From: Endomychus coccineus
Taxonomy: Eukaryota > Arthropoda > Insecta > Coleoptera > Endomychidae
Length of the DNA stretch: 64,000 nt
Direction of reading: 5' to 3'
Assembly (NCBI GenBank): GCA_958510875.1
Contig: OY294068.1
Coordinates: 191,604,315 to 191,668,314, forward strand
In this document: piece after piece, positions 21,714 to 32,689 of the stretch
Layout: each line of letters starts with the position of its first letter
Numbering within the stretch: position 1 is the stretch's first letter
Translations under genes and position numbers: made by a program
The notes under the pieces: generated by a model
Seen by the model: the letters and a program-made list of their open reading frames with translations, nothing else
What the model was told of the DNA's origin: nothing
Databases searched by the model: none

Positions 21714-22454
21714 TTGAATGGTTTCCCAACCGTTCCAAATTCAACCAATAAAAACACGTTTTTCTTCCCTCTTGAATTCAAAAGTGTCATAAACAGCCTT
21801 ACAGATCGCGCTATAAAATTGTCCCACGCAGATGACCGCCCCAAAAATTTAAAAATTGTTCGTACTACACTAGAATTGAATGGCTACCCAAAAACTTTTT
21901 TCAATCCTATCATTAAAGAAAGAATAAACAAAATCTATAATGGTTCGTCTAATAAAAATAACATAAAAGGTAATACAGACAATTTTATAACTCTACCTTA
22001 CATTCCGGAGACCTCAGAGAAAATCAAAAAATGTTTGAAAAAGTATGATATAAATGTTGCGCATAAACCTACTAACTGTGTTGGGAAATCTTTCTCAAAT
22101 CTAAAACCGTTAATACCCAAAGATAAACAAACCCACACAGTGTATAAATTGAATTGTTTAGATTGTGATGGAACCTATACTGGAATCTCTAAACAATATT
22201 TACAAAAAAGAATGTACGGCCATAAATATAGCACAAGAAATAACAACTTAGAAAATTCCACCGCCCTTGCTAAGCATTGCTTTGATTATAACCATAAATT
22301 TGATTACAAAAATGTTAATATCTTAACTAAGGAAACCAATTATTATAAAAGATCTATCCTGGAGATGATTCACATAAAACGGGACCCCAAATCTGTAAAT
22401 CATAGGGTAGACACACAAAATCTAAGTCATATTTATACTAATTTGATTAAATAA
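21714..22454 (+). CDS. PLE1 ORF fragment: RT C-terminus plus GIY-YIG endonuclease
   Basis: Open for 246 residues. Residues about 1-95 match the C-terminal RT region of Penelope-like polymerases (LEFKSVINSLTDRAIKLSH, LELNGYPKTFFNPIIKERIN). Residues about 135-240 are the GIY-YIG domain: HTVYKLNCLDCDGTYTGISK, then YLQKRMYGHK, with conserved ALAKHCFDYNHKFD and LEMIHIKRDP. The cysteine pair CLDC before YTG is typical of the Penelope type. The first Met is internal to the original RT frame, so this is a truncated polyprotein and not a natural start. Endonuclease residues look intact. The RT palm is missing, so the copy is not autonomous. Confidence 0.9.
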   Translation: MNGFPTVPNSTNKNTFFFPLEFKSVINSLTDRAIKLSHADDRPKNLKIVRTTLELNGYPKTFFNPIIKERINKIYNGSSNKNNIKGNTDNFITLPYIPETSEKIKKCLKKYDINVAHKPTNCVGKSFSNLKPLIPKDKQTHTVYKLNCLDCDGTYTGISKQYLQKRMYGHKYSTRNNNLENSTALAKHCFDYNHKFDYKNVNILTKETNYYKRSILEMIHIKRDPKSVNHRVDTQNLSHIYTNLIK

Positions 22455-22860
22455 TCTCTTGCAAATTCTTACATACGTCTTTATAAGTGTAGAAAATGTT
22501 TTTAGGAAGAATTCGTAATTGTTATTTCCCAGTACAGGTCTGAAACCTTTCTTAAGTGCCATGTCATAAATCCTACACATCTGGTTTCGAAAGTAGATAC
22601 TTGACAAATAACTTCGTTCTTCTCATTTGTTGTGAGAATACCAATCGATATGCACTCATATATTTTAATAATATTACTGAATAGCGGATTCTTACTACAA
22701 AAAAATAATTTTTTATACATTAATTCTGACGATACAATTTCGATTATTCGTGGTTCTGTTCGTTTCGACGGCGTGGGCTCTTTTAATTGAAGTTAAATTG
22801 TGCGATTTGGACGCTTGTTTTATAATTAGTTTTAATAAACCCCCTTTTTAGACATAGTGA

Positions 22861-22902
22861 GTCTTCTGATGATGGTCGTGAGACCGAAACGTACGTAAAG
22901 AC
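22861..22902 (+). ncRNA. Hammerhead ribozyme motif (PLE1)
   Basis: GTCTT, CTGATGA (22866-22872), stem II GGTC-GTGA-GACC, GAAA, minimal stem III and AAGAC. All core residues are retained. It lies about 400 bp downstream of the ORF stop, as in the 5-kb copy. Confidence 0.87.
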
Positions 22903-22947
22903 GAATAGTTAAAACAAAGTGTTATTGTGACCTATTTCCCGAGAATT

Positions 22948-23445
22948 TTTATATAGAATTCAATTGCCGAAACATTATTATTCAATATTTATTGTTACCT
23001 CATTCTCATCTTTATCTATATTATAATTGTTGTTTTTATCACTATAGGTACTTGATATTTTGAAGTAATATGTAGTTTGTATTTCTTCCTTTACTTTCAG
23101 CGAACATTTATTTTCTGGTCTTTTGCTTGAGTAAAATAGGCATATATTTTTGATCTTAAGGAACTATGCTTGTTTAGTTTATAGTTGATTTTATTAAGTT
23201 TTTAAATCAAGCTCTATATGTTAGCACCCTCGCATCGACAGGTATCTTCCAGATGTGGGGAGTAAGACCTGACAGTACAGATTATGTTCTGACCCAATAG
23301 TCAATATTTCATTGCATTGTTATTTTCAAGTTTTACAACTGCAAATTAAGATATTTCATATAGACGATAGCAGTGTTTCAATCGATTAACGTAATCCAAA
23401 CAATCTTATTTAAATCGATTGCATTTATATAGTTATTCTGAACTA
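22948..23445. other. No recognised feature
   Basis: AT-rich, nothing recognised. Confidence 0.4.
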
Positions 23446-23447
23446 TA

Positions 23448-23525
23448 TACAGAGTGTCCCAGGTTTTAGTAGCAGAACTTCAACAGTCGATAGAAAATTT
23501 GAACTAAAATCTGGGACATCCTGTA
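23448..23525. mobile_element. 78-bp hairpin MITE
   Basis: Left arm 23448-23470 starts TACAGAGTGTCCCAGG; right arm 23503-23525 is its inverted match (20 of 23 positions) and ends CATCCTGTA. The TACAG(A/G)(G/A)TGTCCCAG ends resemble mariner-superfamily inverted repeats. A TA precedes the left end, but the right flank is CA, so the target duplication is not clean. A single-arm relative is at 63413. Confidence 0.7.
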
Positions 23526-25625
23526 CATTCGGCGAAAGATAGGGGTTGGTTCAGAATTCTGATAAAACCCAGCAGTTTGAAACAAGTGTTAATTCTTAGC
23601 AGTTTTGACACATCCTTTTGTGATTTCGATTGTACTTGATGATATTTGTAATATCTTTTGCCATTCATGAATACATACCTTATGATCAAATTTTCATCAA
23701 GATATTAGCCAAAGAGGTCATTGTTAAAGAATTATTTCCATTTCTTGTGTTAACACATCTTAGTACAATCTAGTGAATTATTTTCTTAATTTCAATGTAA
23801 TCATATTGGAATTCATTTGACGCATTCATTAATATCTTTACAGATCGACAGGCTGCCTGAGGTTGGAATACTCATCAATGGAAACAAGTTCAGATAATTC
23901 TTCATGAAGAGCCTCGACGACAAGTGAAAAACTCGACATGAATGTCATTATCGATTCTCATATTTCCACGAGAACGATACTTCATCCACTTGAAATTCAA
24001 AACTGGAACTCTTAAAGAATTCTGAAGGGACAAGATTATCTTGGAATGGTTATTTAGGGTTACAGTTGGCTCTCTGAATACACATGTGGCAGGATGAATG
24101 AATACGCGATGAGCTACAGCAGTTTTATATTTTCATGATAATTTAAGACCATTCTCATATGAAATGTGAAGAGCAAACAAGCCCCGTAGCTGTACAGAAG
24201 AAAACCGGCAATAATAACAATTTTGATGGAAACCTGTATCAGCAGAAGGTAACAGCTGCTCCCGTTGCTGAAAGTTGGGAGCATAATGATTGATGAATGG
24301 TTATATAATATGTACGGAGGTATTATTAGCTCTGGATGTATCCTCGTGTGATTTAGAAATACAATTTCTCTCAACTACACAAATCCAATCCTTGTTGAAC
24401 TACGTACATGGCGAAATAGTAGGTCGCCGGGTAAATCCTTGCAAGATTTAGTGCTACCCCGAATTACGTAATGGTCTACGTAAATTCAGGCGCCCTTCCT
24501 CGGGCTGCAATTACAACCGCGTAACGTCATCTTATATAGTGTATTTTTGTCCGCGTATCATGGCAACCGCATATCGCCCACAAATTCTCCAACCTTTGAA
24601 GTCTTGTAGACTCCGGCTTAAAGTTGTATATAAGTTATAAATTAGGCGAGCTCTTGAAACTTCTCCTCAATTATTCCCGTTAAGCTACCGATGGAGTTTG
24701 GAGGATTTATGTTCTTATTTCACTCTTACTTAACTACAAAAAGCAGAGTATTCTGATTTAGCGTCTTTGATCCACATTATCATGCTCTTAATTTTGAAAA
24801 TCAGGACGACATAAATAAACAATGGGTACTTAAAATAACATCTTGACACTCATTCGTTTCCTTCGACTTTTCTAGTCTTTGATAAATGATAGATTTATTA
24901 TTTCCTTATCTTTGCCGATACTCTGAATTGACTTGAAATAACATTACACATATTCTTCTAAATAATTTACTTTTGAGCTTTTATCCGAAAGAGATGCAAA
25001 CGAACAAAAATATCATATTACAATTTCTTTATGGATATTCTAACAGTTTACTAAACTTTAAATATTTTTAAAATGAAATCTATTTAGTCGTTCTTGAAAT
25101 AGCCTTGTACAACATCACCGATTTTAGTAAAGTATCTTCCTAGACATAACAATTATCTAAATTTCATTACAATCATTTATAAAAAAAACACCACAGATAA
25201 ATGCCTCTTTTTGCAATGAAACTGTACTGAAGTATATTTTAAGGATTACTAAGAATGTCTATTGTCTAATAATATTATGTGGCGGACTATTGGTTTCTTT
25301 CTTTCTGGACGTTCGTGTCCCGGCTCTGAGTGACAGTTTATTATAAAATACTTGGCAATAGTTCAAATAATATACAGATGTAATGTTTCAGAATTTTATT
25401 ACAATAATAAAATTCGAAGGACTACTTCGAAAGAGCCATTTGAACTGTAATAATTCTCACAATTCAAGTGGTTTCCTACCATTCTGTCACTTACAAATAT
25501 GTTTTTCATTATAGGAATGGAATATTTCCTCAAGAAATATTTATGTACCTGTTTTTGTATTATAGGCGATTGTGAAGTTTTTTTACTTTCTTTTTCACTA
25601 GCCACGAGTTTCTACCCACATTGAA
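23526..25625. other. No recognised gene
   Basis: Nothing recognised. The segment 24400-24660 is noticeably less AT-rich and contains CpGs, unlike its neighbours; it could be an old element or a regulatory segment. Confidence 0.4.
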
Positions 25626-25629
25626 CATT

Positions 25630-25995
25630 CCATCCCCAGTTTCTTCCTTGGTTTTGTATACCAGTTTCTCTAGCCAGATTTGCCCCCGATGATGTCGTCC
25701 GTTAATTCTCTCTGATCTTGTATAATTACCTCGAAGGTAGTGTTGAAAAAGAACTTGAGAATTGTATGGTTAAAGTCCAATAATACATCCATGACTTCTT
25801 AGCTCCCGACACATAGCAGACAAGTCCTTGTACCTTGCTCTTCCTAGCCACAGCTATTTTCTGGGTTATCTTTGTCCACTATTCCAAAGATGCCTAGGTG
25901 ATCATGGGTTTCACCACATTGTTATATGTCCAATACGACATTTTACCACGGCCTTGTTCTTGATTTTCATCAACTGTTGGTTCCCGGTTAGTTCA
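25630..25995 (-). pseudogene. R1/LOA-like LINE thumb/connection fragment
   Basis: The minus strand reads about NVVLDI, then PMIT, GIVDKDNPENSCG, RKSKVQGLVCYVSGAKKSWM and an LLDFNHTILKFFF block that matches the LEVLLGLPPLHI region of R1/LOA LINEs. The first blocks correspond to those at 10320-10440. Frameshifts and stops are present. Confidence 0.65.
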
Positions 25996-26094
25996 GAGTA
26001 TGGGATTACTCAGAGACATTACCTGTATCTCACGTTTGGGCCCTCTTCCGTTATCGATACTCAGGTAAGTAGCCATTTGCATTCTTATCCTATT

Positions 26095-27015
26095 TGTTGT
26101 GTTGAATTTAGCTAATTTGAAGACTAGGCCATCAGCATGTCGCGTTGGATGTCTGCAAAGCATTCGACTGTATCTGGCACCAAGGCCTTCTTGAGCAAAT
26201 TCCATCATATGGTTCGTCTCTTAAACTTTGTCGTTTACTATAGATTTTTCTCCTAGATAGATCATTCCATAAGGTGGTTGACGGAGTATCCTCTGATATA
26301 ATGGCTATTACCGATGATGTTTCACAGAAGTCTGTCTTGGCACCAAATAGGTTTCTGCTCGATATCAACGATCTGTTGGGAAAGACCTCATGTCCGTCCA
26401 CAGCTTTACAAATGATGATACACTTCATACCGCTCCCTCATTTAGAGAACCTATATCACGCAATGAAATCAGAGGAGCGAGACAGCGACAGATCGGCGCA
26501 ATTGGTGAAGATCTACCAAAATTCCAGCTTGTATTTTCTCCCTAATAGCGAATCTTATTTAATCTAATAAGACGTTATCAGATTTTCCATTGAAGTCCTT
26601 CAAAGGTATCCATGTTCGTGATCAAACCAACAGTATCCTTTGAAAGGATGATCATGTTAAGTCCATTGCGAAAACCGCTTTGAAAAATGTTGGTTATCTA
26701 TTCCGTACCAACAGCTACTTTACATCGCAGCAGCTCCTCATAATCTATCAAGCACAATATCGACCTGTCCCGCAGTACTGCTCTCATATTTGACTGAAAA
26801 CATAGGCTGAAGCTCCTAGATTCAATTCATTCCATTCCACCGCTGGCATACCCGATGTTCTTCGAATGATATATCTTTTCCTCTCGTAAGGTCAAAATAT
26901 ATAAACAAAACCTACCCAATTGGTTTAGATCTATTCCTTTCTAATTGCCAGGCCTTCCACCGGGTTCCAGAACAATGGGGACAGTACTCCCCCTTGCGAA
27001 CAGCATCTGGGGACC
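26095..27015 (+). pseudogene. Jockey-like LINE reverse transcriptase relic
   Basis: The plus strand, with frame shifts, reads VCKAFDCIWHQGLLEQIPSY (RT block A with catalytic-region D), FLLDRSFHKVVDGVSSDIMA, VSQKSVLAPNRFLLDINDLL, a damaged FADD region, then NVGYLFRTNSYFTSQQLLIIY. Further on comes an AQYRPVPQYCSHI-like block, typical of Jockey-clade C-terminal RT. The copy at 52655 has the same DRS..VVVDGVSSD block. It is dead because the catalytic FADD frame is broken. Confidence 0.8.
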
Positions 27016-28550
27016 ATTGCCAGAAGTGTTCCTTCCTATCAGAGAGGAGAAGATCATTCTTTTATTTTAGCATGCAGTCTATCCATCTGTAGGAAGTGTC
27101 TTTGATGCCTCTTCTTGACCTCCAGATAAAGCCGAGAAAAATACATTCAGCAAAATATTTTGGTATTACAGTGCGTCCTTCACCTTCGCCACGAGTTGGT
27201 GTTGTGGTTTTGCCTGCTGTATAGACATACAATCCCATTTTCATAGTTCTCCAGCTTTAATATCAATTTATTTTTTAATCCAGTTTTCTTCAACATTAAA
27301 ACGTGTAGAATGGTTGAAGTTTCAATTTCAATTTCCTCTTCTAATTTTCTGTAGAGAATTTGAAACTGAGTAGTGCTTGATAAACACTAATAAAAACGCG
27401 TTGTTGGCAACTAGAACCTCTCCAAGCTTGACGTTAATATAAATTTTAATTATCGGTAGATTATTAACGGAACGTTCGTCATCGCATGAAATTCAGTAAA
27501 CAACAAATCTACTTGTTGATGGGATAACACTACTAGCTGAATGATGTTCATGCCTCGGACATGTTATGAACTAACGTTGAAAGGGACAAAATTGTTGGAA
27601 TACATAATAGAGTGCTTGATCACAATATGAACGGCTCTTGTGAATATTCATGTATAATATAGTGATATACGTGTTTACCCTGGAGATACTCCGTACAATG
27701 TGCTAGCTGAAACCCATTTAATTGATTCACCAAGGCTATTTTTGGACATTGGACCATTGAACATTAGCATTTATAGAGGTGCTAACGCTTCTGTTATACT
27801 CTCCGTCGAAGAATATGTCCTTTACTTTTACATTTCAAGTAATGCCAAATGTTTGCCATACTACTTTATTAGCTTTCCATCGTTATATCAGAAATTGCCT
27901 TTCTACCAACAGAAAATATATTGAACTAAATGATTTCATATGTTTTCAACAATTTTTGGTGTCGGGGTAGGGAAGGGATACGCTAATAATATCGACATGC
28001 TATGAAGGATTTTTCTAAATAATTATTCTTTTTTTTTATATACATCTTGATTACAACGGCCCACACACACACTTTCCCCGATACTGTTTTGGCGGAGTGT
28101 ATTATAACTGAATAGTTTTGTTCTTTATATGCCTTGGAGAGATTAATTCCAGCTCCAGGATAATTTTGTCTTTTTGCTGCTATACTAAAATCAAACCAAA
28201 ACATCTTCCTAGCACAGCTTAATGTTTGTCACAAAAATAACTATATATTATTTCTTTGAACTGCAACGGTTATAACAATGTTCAAAAGTAGCATACCTAC
28301 TATACCTTGGGGAATATGATAAAAAAGCTCTATATCAACCCTCATAAAATGTATAGCCACATCTAAACTTCCCAAAATGCCAGCTAACAAACGATCCCAA
28401 AACATTTAAATAATTGACACCACAAATTTCTCGCTTCAAGCCGATGTTTCAGTTCGAAGTCAATTATGGAAAGCTATAGAAATAACCATCAATTCGTCCA
28501 ATTACCGATATGGTCGATGCGCCGTTCAAATATTACCTTTCCAGATGGCA
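27016..28550. other. No recognised feature
   Basis: A 60-codon minus open frame at 27062-27244 adjoins the LINE and may be its eroded 3' tail. Nothing else recognised. Confidence 0.4.
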
Positions 28551-28554
28551 CATA

Positions 28555-28848
28555 ACATACAACATCATCGAACATGAATCAATGATGAATGATAATTAGG
28601 CCGAATAAATGTTGTCCTCCTGACTGCAAGGACAATTACAACAATCGGCCAAAAGTTCAGATGTTGCGTTTTCCTAAAGGTATTGGAACTATGGATACAA
28701 TGGATATCGGCTGTCCATGTGAAATATTTCATGTTAACAACAATAACAGCACAAGATTCTCGTAGTCGTACCGTAGTGAGTGTAAATTGTGTCAATTATT
28801 TTGGAATTAGAACATACAACATAATCGAACATGAATCAATGATGAATG
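28555..28848 (+). repeat. Dispersed repeat bounded by 37-bp direct repeats
   Basis: A 37-bp word starting ACATACAACATCATCGAAC at 28555-28591 recurs with one mismatch at 28812-28848. The interval between them (about 28632-28797) closely matches 36711-36868 in the same orientation. Near-exact direct repeats around a segment present elsewhere suggest an insertion with a long target duplication, or an unequal tandem duplication. The family is unknown. Confidence 0.65.
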
Positions 28849-30011
28849 GAAACAAAATGTAAGCACATAGTAGAAGGCTAGAAAATAACATCAAAATTAG
28901 AAAGAGACGGAATCGTACAACAAAAAAAAGTGCAGCATTTGATGCAGAGTACATTACAAATGTGTTACGACAACGGTACAACGACATTGTGAATATTCCG
29001 ATATTTCACCCACCCCCCCCCCTCCAATTCGCCGTACAGTGAATTGATAAATTATTTCACTAAATTCCATAAATTTACTAAATTCAATAAATTGCTCTGC
29101 TTTCTTGAAATCGGTACCATGATCTAGGCACGCTGCCAGCCCCTTTCTTTAACACTACAGCCGTTTATCAGTTGTTTGTTTTTGGGTTTATAATTTCTAA
29201 TGTAGTTTATCAGTAAATCTAGTTATTATAGATATTTATAAAATGTTAACTACTTGTTACGAATCGCCTAATGCATGCACGTTTGGATTTTCATGAATTT
29301 CTGACAGAAATGAGTAAGACGTTTTAACACGTAAAGTGGGAGAAGCTGCTAAAACCATCGTTTCGAGTACATTTTGATTGATAGCATCATTTTGCTTCTG
29401 TATATTTCAATAAAAAACGAATATGTAGTAATCAAATGTGAAATATAAATATATTTCGTGTTAATGTTAAAATCAATAGACAAAGTTTTGGTTTCCCCCT
29501 TCTTATGAGGTCGTCACTGGAACAAGGCAGCCGATGAAGTCACTAATCAACCGTCTCCGGCAGAGATACAGCTTTTATTCGCAATAGCGAAAACTATTTG
29601 CAATTTCTTTTGTACAACTACCCCTCCTACTTGAAAACATTTCACTACAGCTTAGTACCAACATGTGCTTCCAGCATGACGATTTCAACGCTTGATTCCA
29701 TAGGTTCTTCTGGAAGTGGTTTTGCTCCGCCGGAGTAACGGTTCCTGAGGACCAGCCTGTACATACAAATTTCAAGTTCCAGAAGCTTTTTATCATGTGT
29801 TCACATATTTTCATGGAAGGGTAATATTGCTTGAGGAATTATATTACAGACATTTTTCTATCTTGTGATTATATTTAGAGTTGCAACAAAAACATCAAAG
29901 GATAAAGGCGGAGCTGTTCTGTATATTTATCTTTTCTGAGCTACAACGTAGGAAATTTGCTGTGAAGATAATTTATCACCGAGGATAATTTTATCACTCA
30001 TATTCATTATT
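28849..30011. other. No recognised gene; C-run near 29009-29022
   Basis: A homopolymeric C tract lies in an AT-rich context. Nothing else recognised. Confidence 0.4.
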
Positions 30012-30013
30012 TA
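30012..30013. repeat. TA target duplication, left
   Basis: TA immediately before the TACAGGGTGT end. The matching TA is at 32244-32245. Confidence 0.85.
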
Positions 30014-30428
30014 TACAGGGTGTATCTAAATAACACCGAAAAAATTAAAGGGGTGATTCTGTGATGAAAATTAATGTGAGTGTTTGGTATAAATTTTTTT
30101 GAAAAAACCCTCCCCGGAAAAGTTACACCCCTTCGAAAATTAAAAAAAAAATGGTTTTTCTTTTTCATTTTCCCTGTATATCAAGCTAAAGACACGAAAC
30201 TTGGTAAACATTATCTGTCAATAAGAGTACACTTTTTGAAATTTTTTCAACCCTGAAATATGCTTAGAAGGGGTTGATTATTTCAACCCCTAAGATATTT
30301 TTTCTTACAACTTTTTTTTAGATGAAAATTTTTTCTTTAAAAAAGTATGACTGAAAAGCCCAATTCATTGACTAACTTTTTTAACTCTACAAGTTTTTTC
30401 TAAAACTTGAGCATTTACGAGAAAAAAA
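30014..30428 (+). repeat. Left terminal inverted repeat
   Basis: Pairs with 31828-32243. It includes short A- and T-rich blocks and an internal GCATATT...AGCATAC difference. Confidence 0.9.
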
Positions 30429-30607
30429 ATCTAATGCAATGCATTTTCAAAAAGATGAGCTAACGCGAGTGTATTTTGCGTCAAGTCTAGTGGCCTGTGC
30501 TTTGCATAAAAACATTAATACTGACACTAGGATTGTGTAGTGTCATTTTCTGTCACCCATCTTATTGTTTCACAAGTTTTATGATTGTGTATTGTAGGAA
30601 ATATTAG

Positions 30608-30997
30608 TTGATTGAAAATATGAATGCATATTCGAATTTGGAAATGGCAGATATGCATTTTACATACGGTCGTGCTAACGGTAATTCATTGGAAGCGCAA
30701 AGACTTTATGCTGAACAGTACCCACAGCGTAGACTACCCCATCATACTACGTTCACAACTATTCACCGACGCTTGCGGGAACGTGGTAATTTTGAAAAAA
30801 GAAGTTATGATTCTGGTCGTACTAGAGAAGTTAGAACTGCAGCTGTAGAAGAAGCCGTACTTAATTCAATTGAAGAATTCCCAGAAACTAGTACCAGGAA
30901 AATAGCTCGTGTCCTACATGTACGCCATTCCGTTGTTTTTAGAATTTTAAAAGAACAAATGTTGTATCCCTATCATCTTCAACGGGTGCAGGCGTAA
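30608..30997 (+). pseudogene. Transposase N-terminal part (helix-turn-helix)
   Basis: 129 residues. Residues about 10-60 (LEMADMHFTYGRANGNSLEA, then QRLYAEQYPQRRLPHHTTF) match the DUF4817-type HTH that binds element ends. Residues 85-129 (FPETSTRKIARVLHVRHSVV) are the second HTH. In intact relatives the frame continues into the DDE domain after QRVQAL. Here it stops at TAA 30995-30997, one base out of phase with the next frame. A single indel near 30990 would account for it. I read this as a frameshifted transposase, possibly just a polymorphic lesion. Confidence 0.88.
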
Positions 30998-31692
30998 TGA
31001 TTCGAGATTTTTTACCCCGTGTGATTTTTTGTCAGTGGCTTATTAATATGATTGGCCAAGCACCACAGTTCTTAGATAATATTTTATTTACTGACGAGGC
31101 GAATTTCTCAAGAGACTGTATTAGAAATTTTCACAACAATCACCTTTGGGCTGACGAAAATCCTCATGGCTTTTTTGAAGGAAATCATCAGTATAAATTT
31201 TCATTAAACGTGTGGCTCGGAATTATTGATAATCATTTAATTGGTCCCCATTTTCTTCCGCTACGATTAAATGGTGAAGCATATTATCATCTCCTTGAAG
31301 AATTACCTGTTCTTCTTGAAGAGGTTCCCATTCAAATTAGGCAACATTCATGGTTTATGCACGATGGTGCACCAGCTCATTTTAGTATACTTGCAAGAAC
31401 TCACCTGGATGAGGTGTATGCCAATCAATGGATAGGTCGAGGAGGACCTGTAAACTGGCCAGCCCGCTCCCCTGACCTTAATCCTTTGCATTTTTGCATA
31501 TGGGGATATCTGAAATCTTTGATATACACAAACCCAGTTGAAAATATCGATGATCTGCGAAACCGCATTGTGGCAGGGTGTGAAACTATAAGAAATTCTC
31601 CAGGAATATTTCATCGTATACGCAATTCTATGAGAAAAAGGCTAGATGCTTGTATTGACGCTGAAGGCGGTCATTTTCAACATTTATTATAA
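30997..31692 (+). pseudogene. Transposase catalytic part (DDE/D domain)
   Basis: 231 residues. The first catalytic Asp lies in LFTDEANFSRD, the second in WFMHDGAPAHFS and the third in ARSPDLNPLHFC, with 36 residues between the second and third. The conserved ALLP-type linker is replaced by the start of this frame. The ATG at 30997 overlaps the upstream stop (TAATG), so separate initiation would be possible in principle but is not how the family normally works. The catalytic triad is intact. The frame ends with GGHFQHLL and a stop at 31690-31692, about 135 bp before the right TIR. Confidence 0.9.
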
Positions 31693-31827
31693 TTGTATTG
31701 TCGATATTCGACAGGTTTTTGTTCATTGTTTGTTCACTTTTGTTTTTAGTTGTAGAAGTCTCATAATCATAATCATAATTTGGTTGGCTGTTGTTCAATA
31801 AAATGCTATTTTACATGAGCTTATTTA

Positions 31828-32243
31828 TTTTTTTCTCATAAATGCTCAAGTTTTAGAAAAAACTTGTAGAGTTAAAAAAGTTAGTCAATGAATTGGGCTT
31901 TTCAATCATACTTTTTTAAAGAAAAAATTTTCATCTAAAAAAAAGTTGTAAGAAAAAATATCTTAGGGGTTGAAATAATCAACCCCTTCTAAGCATACTT
32001 CAGGGTTGAAAAAATTTCAAAAAGTGTACTCTTATTGACAGATAATGTTTACCAAGTTTCGTGTCTTTAGCTTGATATACAGGGAAAATGAAAAAGAAGA
32101 ACCATTTTTTTTTTTAATTTTCGAAGGGGTGTAACTTTTCCGGGGAGGGTTTTTTCAAAAAATTTTATACCAAACACTCACATTAATTTTCATCACAGAA
32201 TCACCCCTTTAATTTTTTCGGTGTTATTTAGATACACCCTGTA
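31828..32243 (-). repeat. Right terminal inverted repeat
   Basis: Reverse complement of the left TIR. It ends ACCCTGTA followed by the TA target duplicate at 32244-32245. Confidence 0.9.
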
Positions 32244-32245
32244 TA

Positions 32246-32685
32246 TGTTCATGGAATCTCTATTTATGTATATACAAATGTCACATTAATTAACAAATCC
32301 ATAGACTCTTGACATAGGCGATTGGATAGGTTTGAGTCGATATCAAGCCAAAGGTTGCTTATTTACTGTTGTATTCAGATCACACCAGGTCTCTGCTGCC
32401 TCGGCAAAGACATCATTAATCCTGAATAATTCTAGTAATCCATCCTCCACAATATAATCTAAGATTACAACTTGTCATCAGACTGAGAGTGTTTACTTTG
32501 GTGGCACTCTGTTGTACCAAATATAGCACGTGACAACGGAGTCTACTCTACATTCATGAATTTCCCAATTATTTGTTTCATCTCAGTACGACAACAACCG
32601 AAATGTATCCGCATTGAATAACTGAGAATTCAGATAGAGACAACGAGGCCAAGGTGAAAAGTCTGTGAAAAATAAGACAAGAAAT
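32246..32685. other. No recognised feature
   Basis: Spacer between two mariner-superfamily elements. Confidence 0.4.
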
Positions 32686-32689
32686 GATT

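Larger units (their letters stand above)
21590..22947 (+). mobile_element. Penelope-like element PLE1, 5'-truncated copy
   Basis: Sense copy with the RT C-terminus, GIY-YIG ORF, about 400-bp 3' UTR, hammerhead and the CCTATTTCCCGAGAATTTTT terminus. The coding part is close in sequence to the 5.6-kb copy, while the 3' UTR is more diverged. No inverted arm was seen. The left boundary is uncertain because RT-like residues fade with stops near 21590. Confidence 0.88.
30014..32243 (+). mobile_element. Mariner-superfamily DNA transposon, 2230 bp, long TIRs
   Basis: Both ends read TACAGGGTGTATCTAAATAA inward, and the inverted repeat extends about 415 bp with few differences (30014-about 30428 against about 31828-32243). 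A TA duplication flanks it. The interior encodes a two-part transposase. Unusually long TIRs, TA duplication and the DUF4817-type N-terminus plus DDE domain place it in the IS630/Tc1/mariner superfamily, in a lineage common in ants, beetles and aphids. The near identity of the TIRs suggests relatively recent activity. Confidence 0.95.

Noticed and set aside
30997..31692. Second transposase frame as an independent gene with its own start
   Set aside because: It is the catalytic half of the frame upstream; family members are normally one polypeptide, so a frameshift is simpler.
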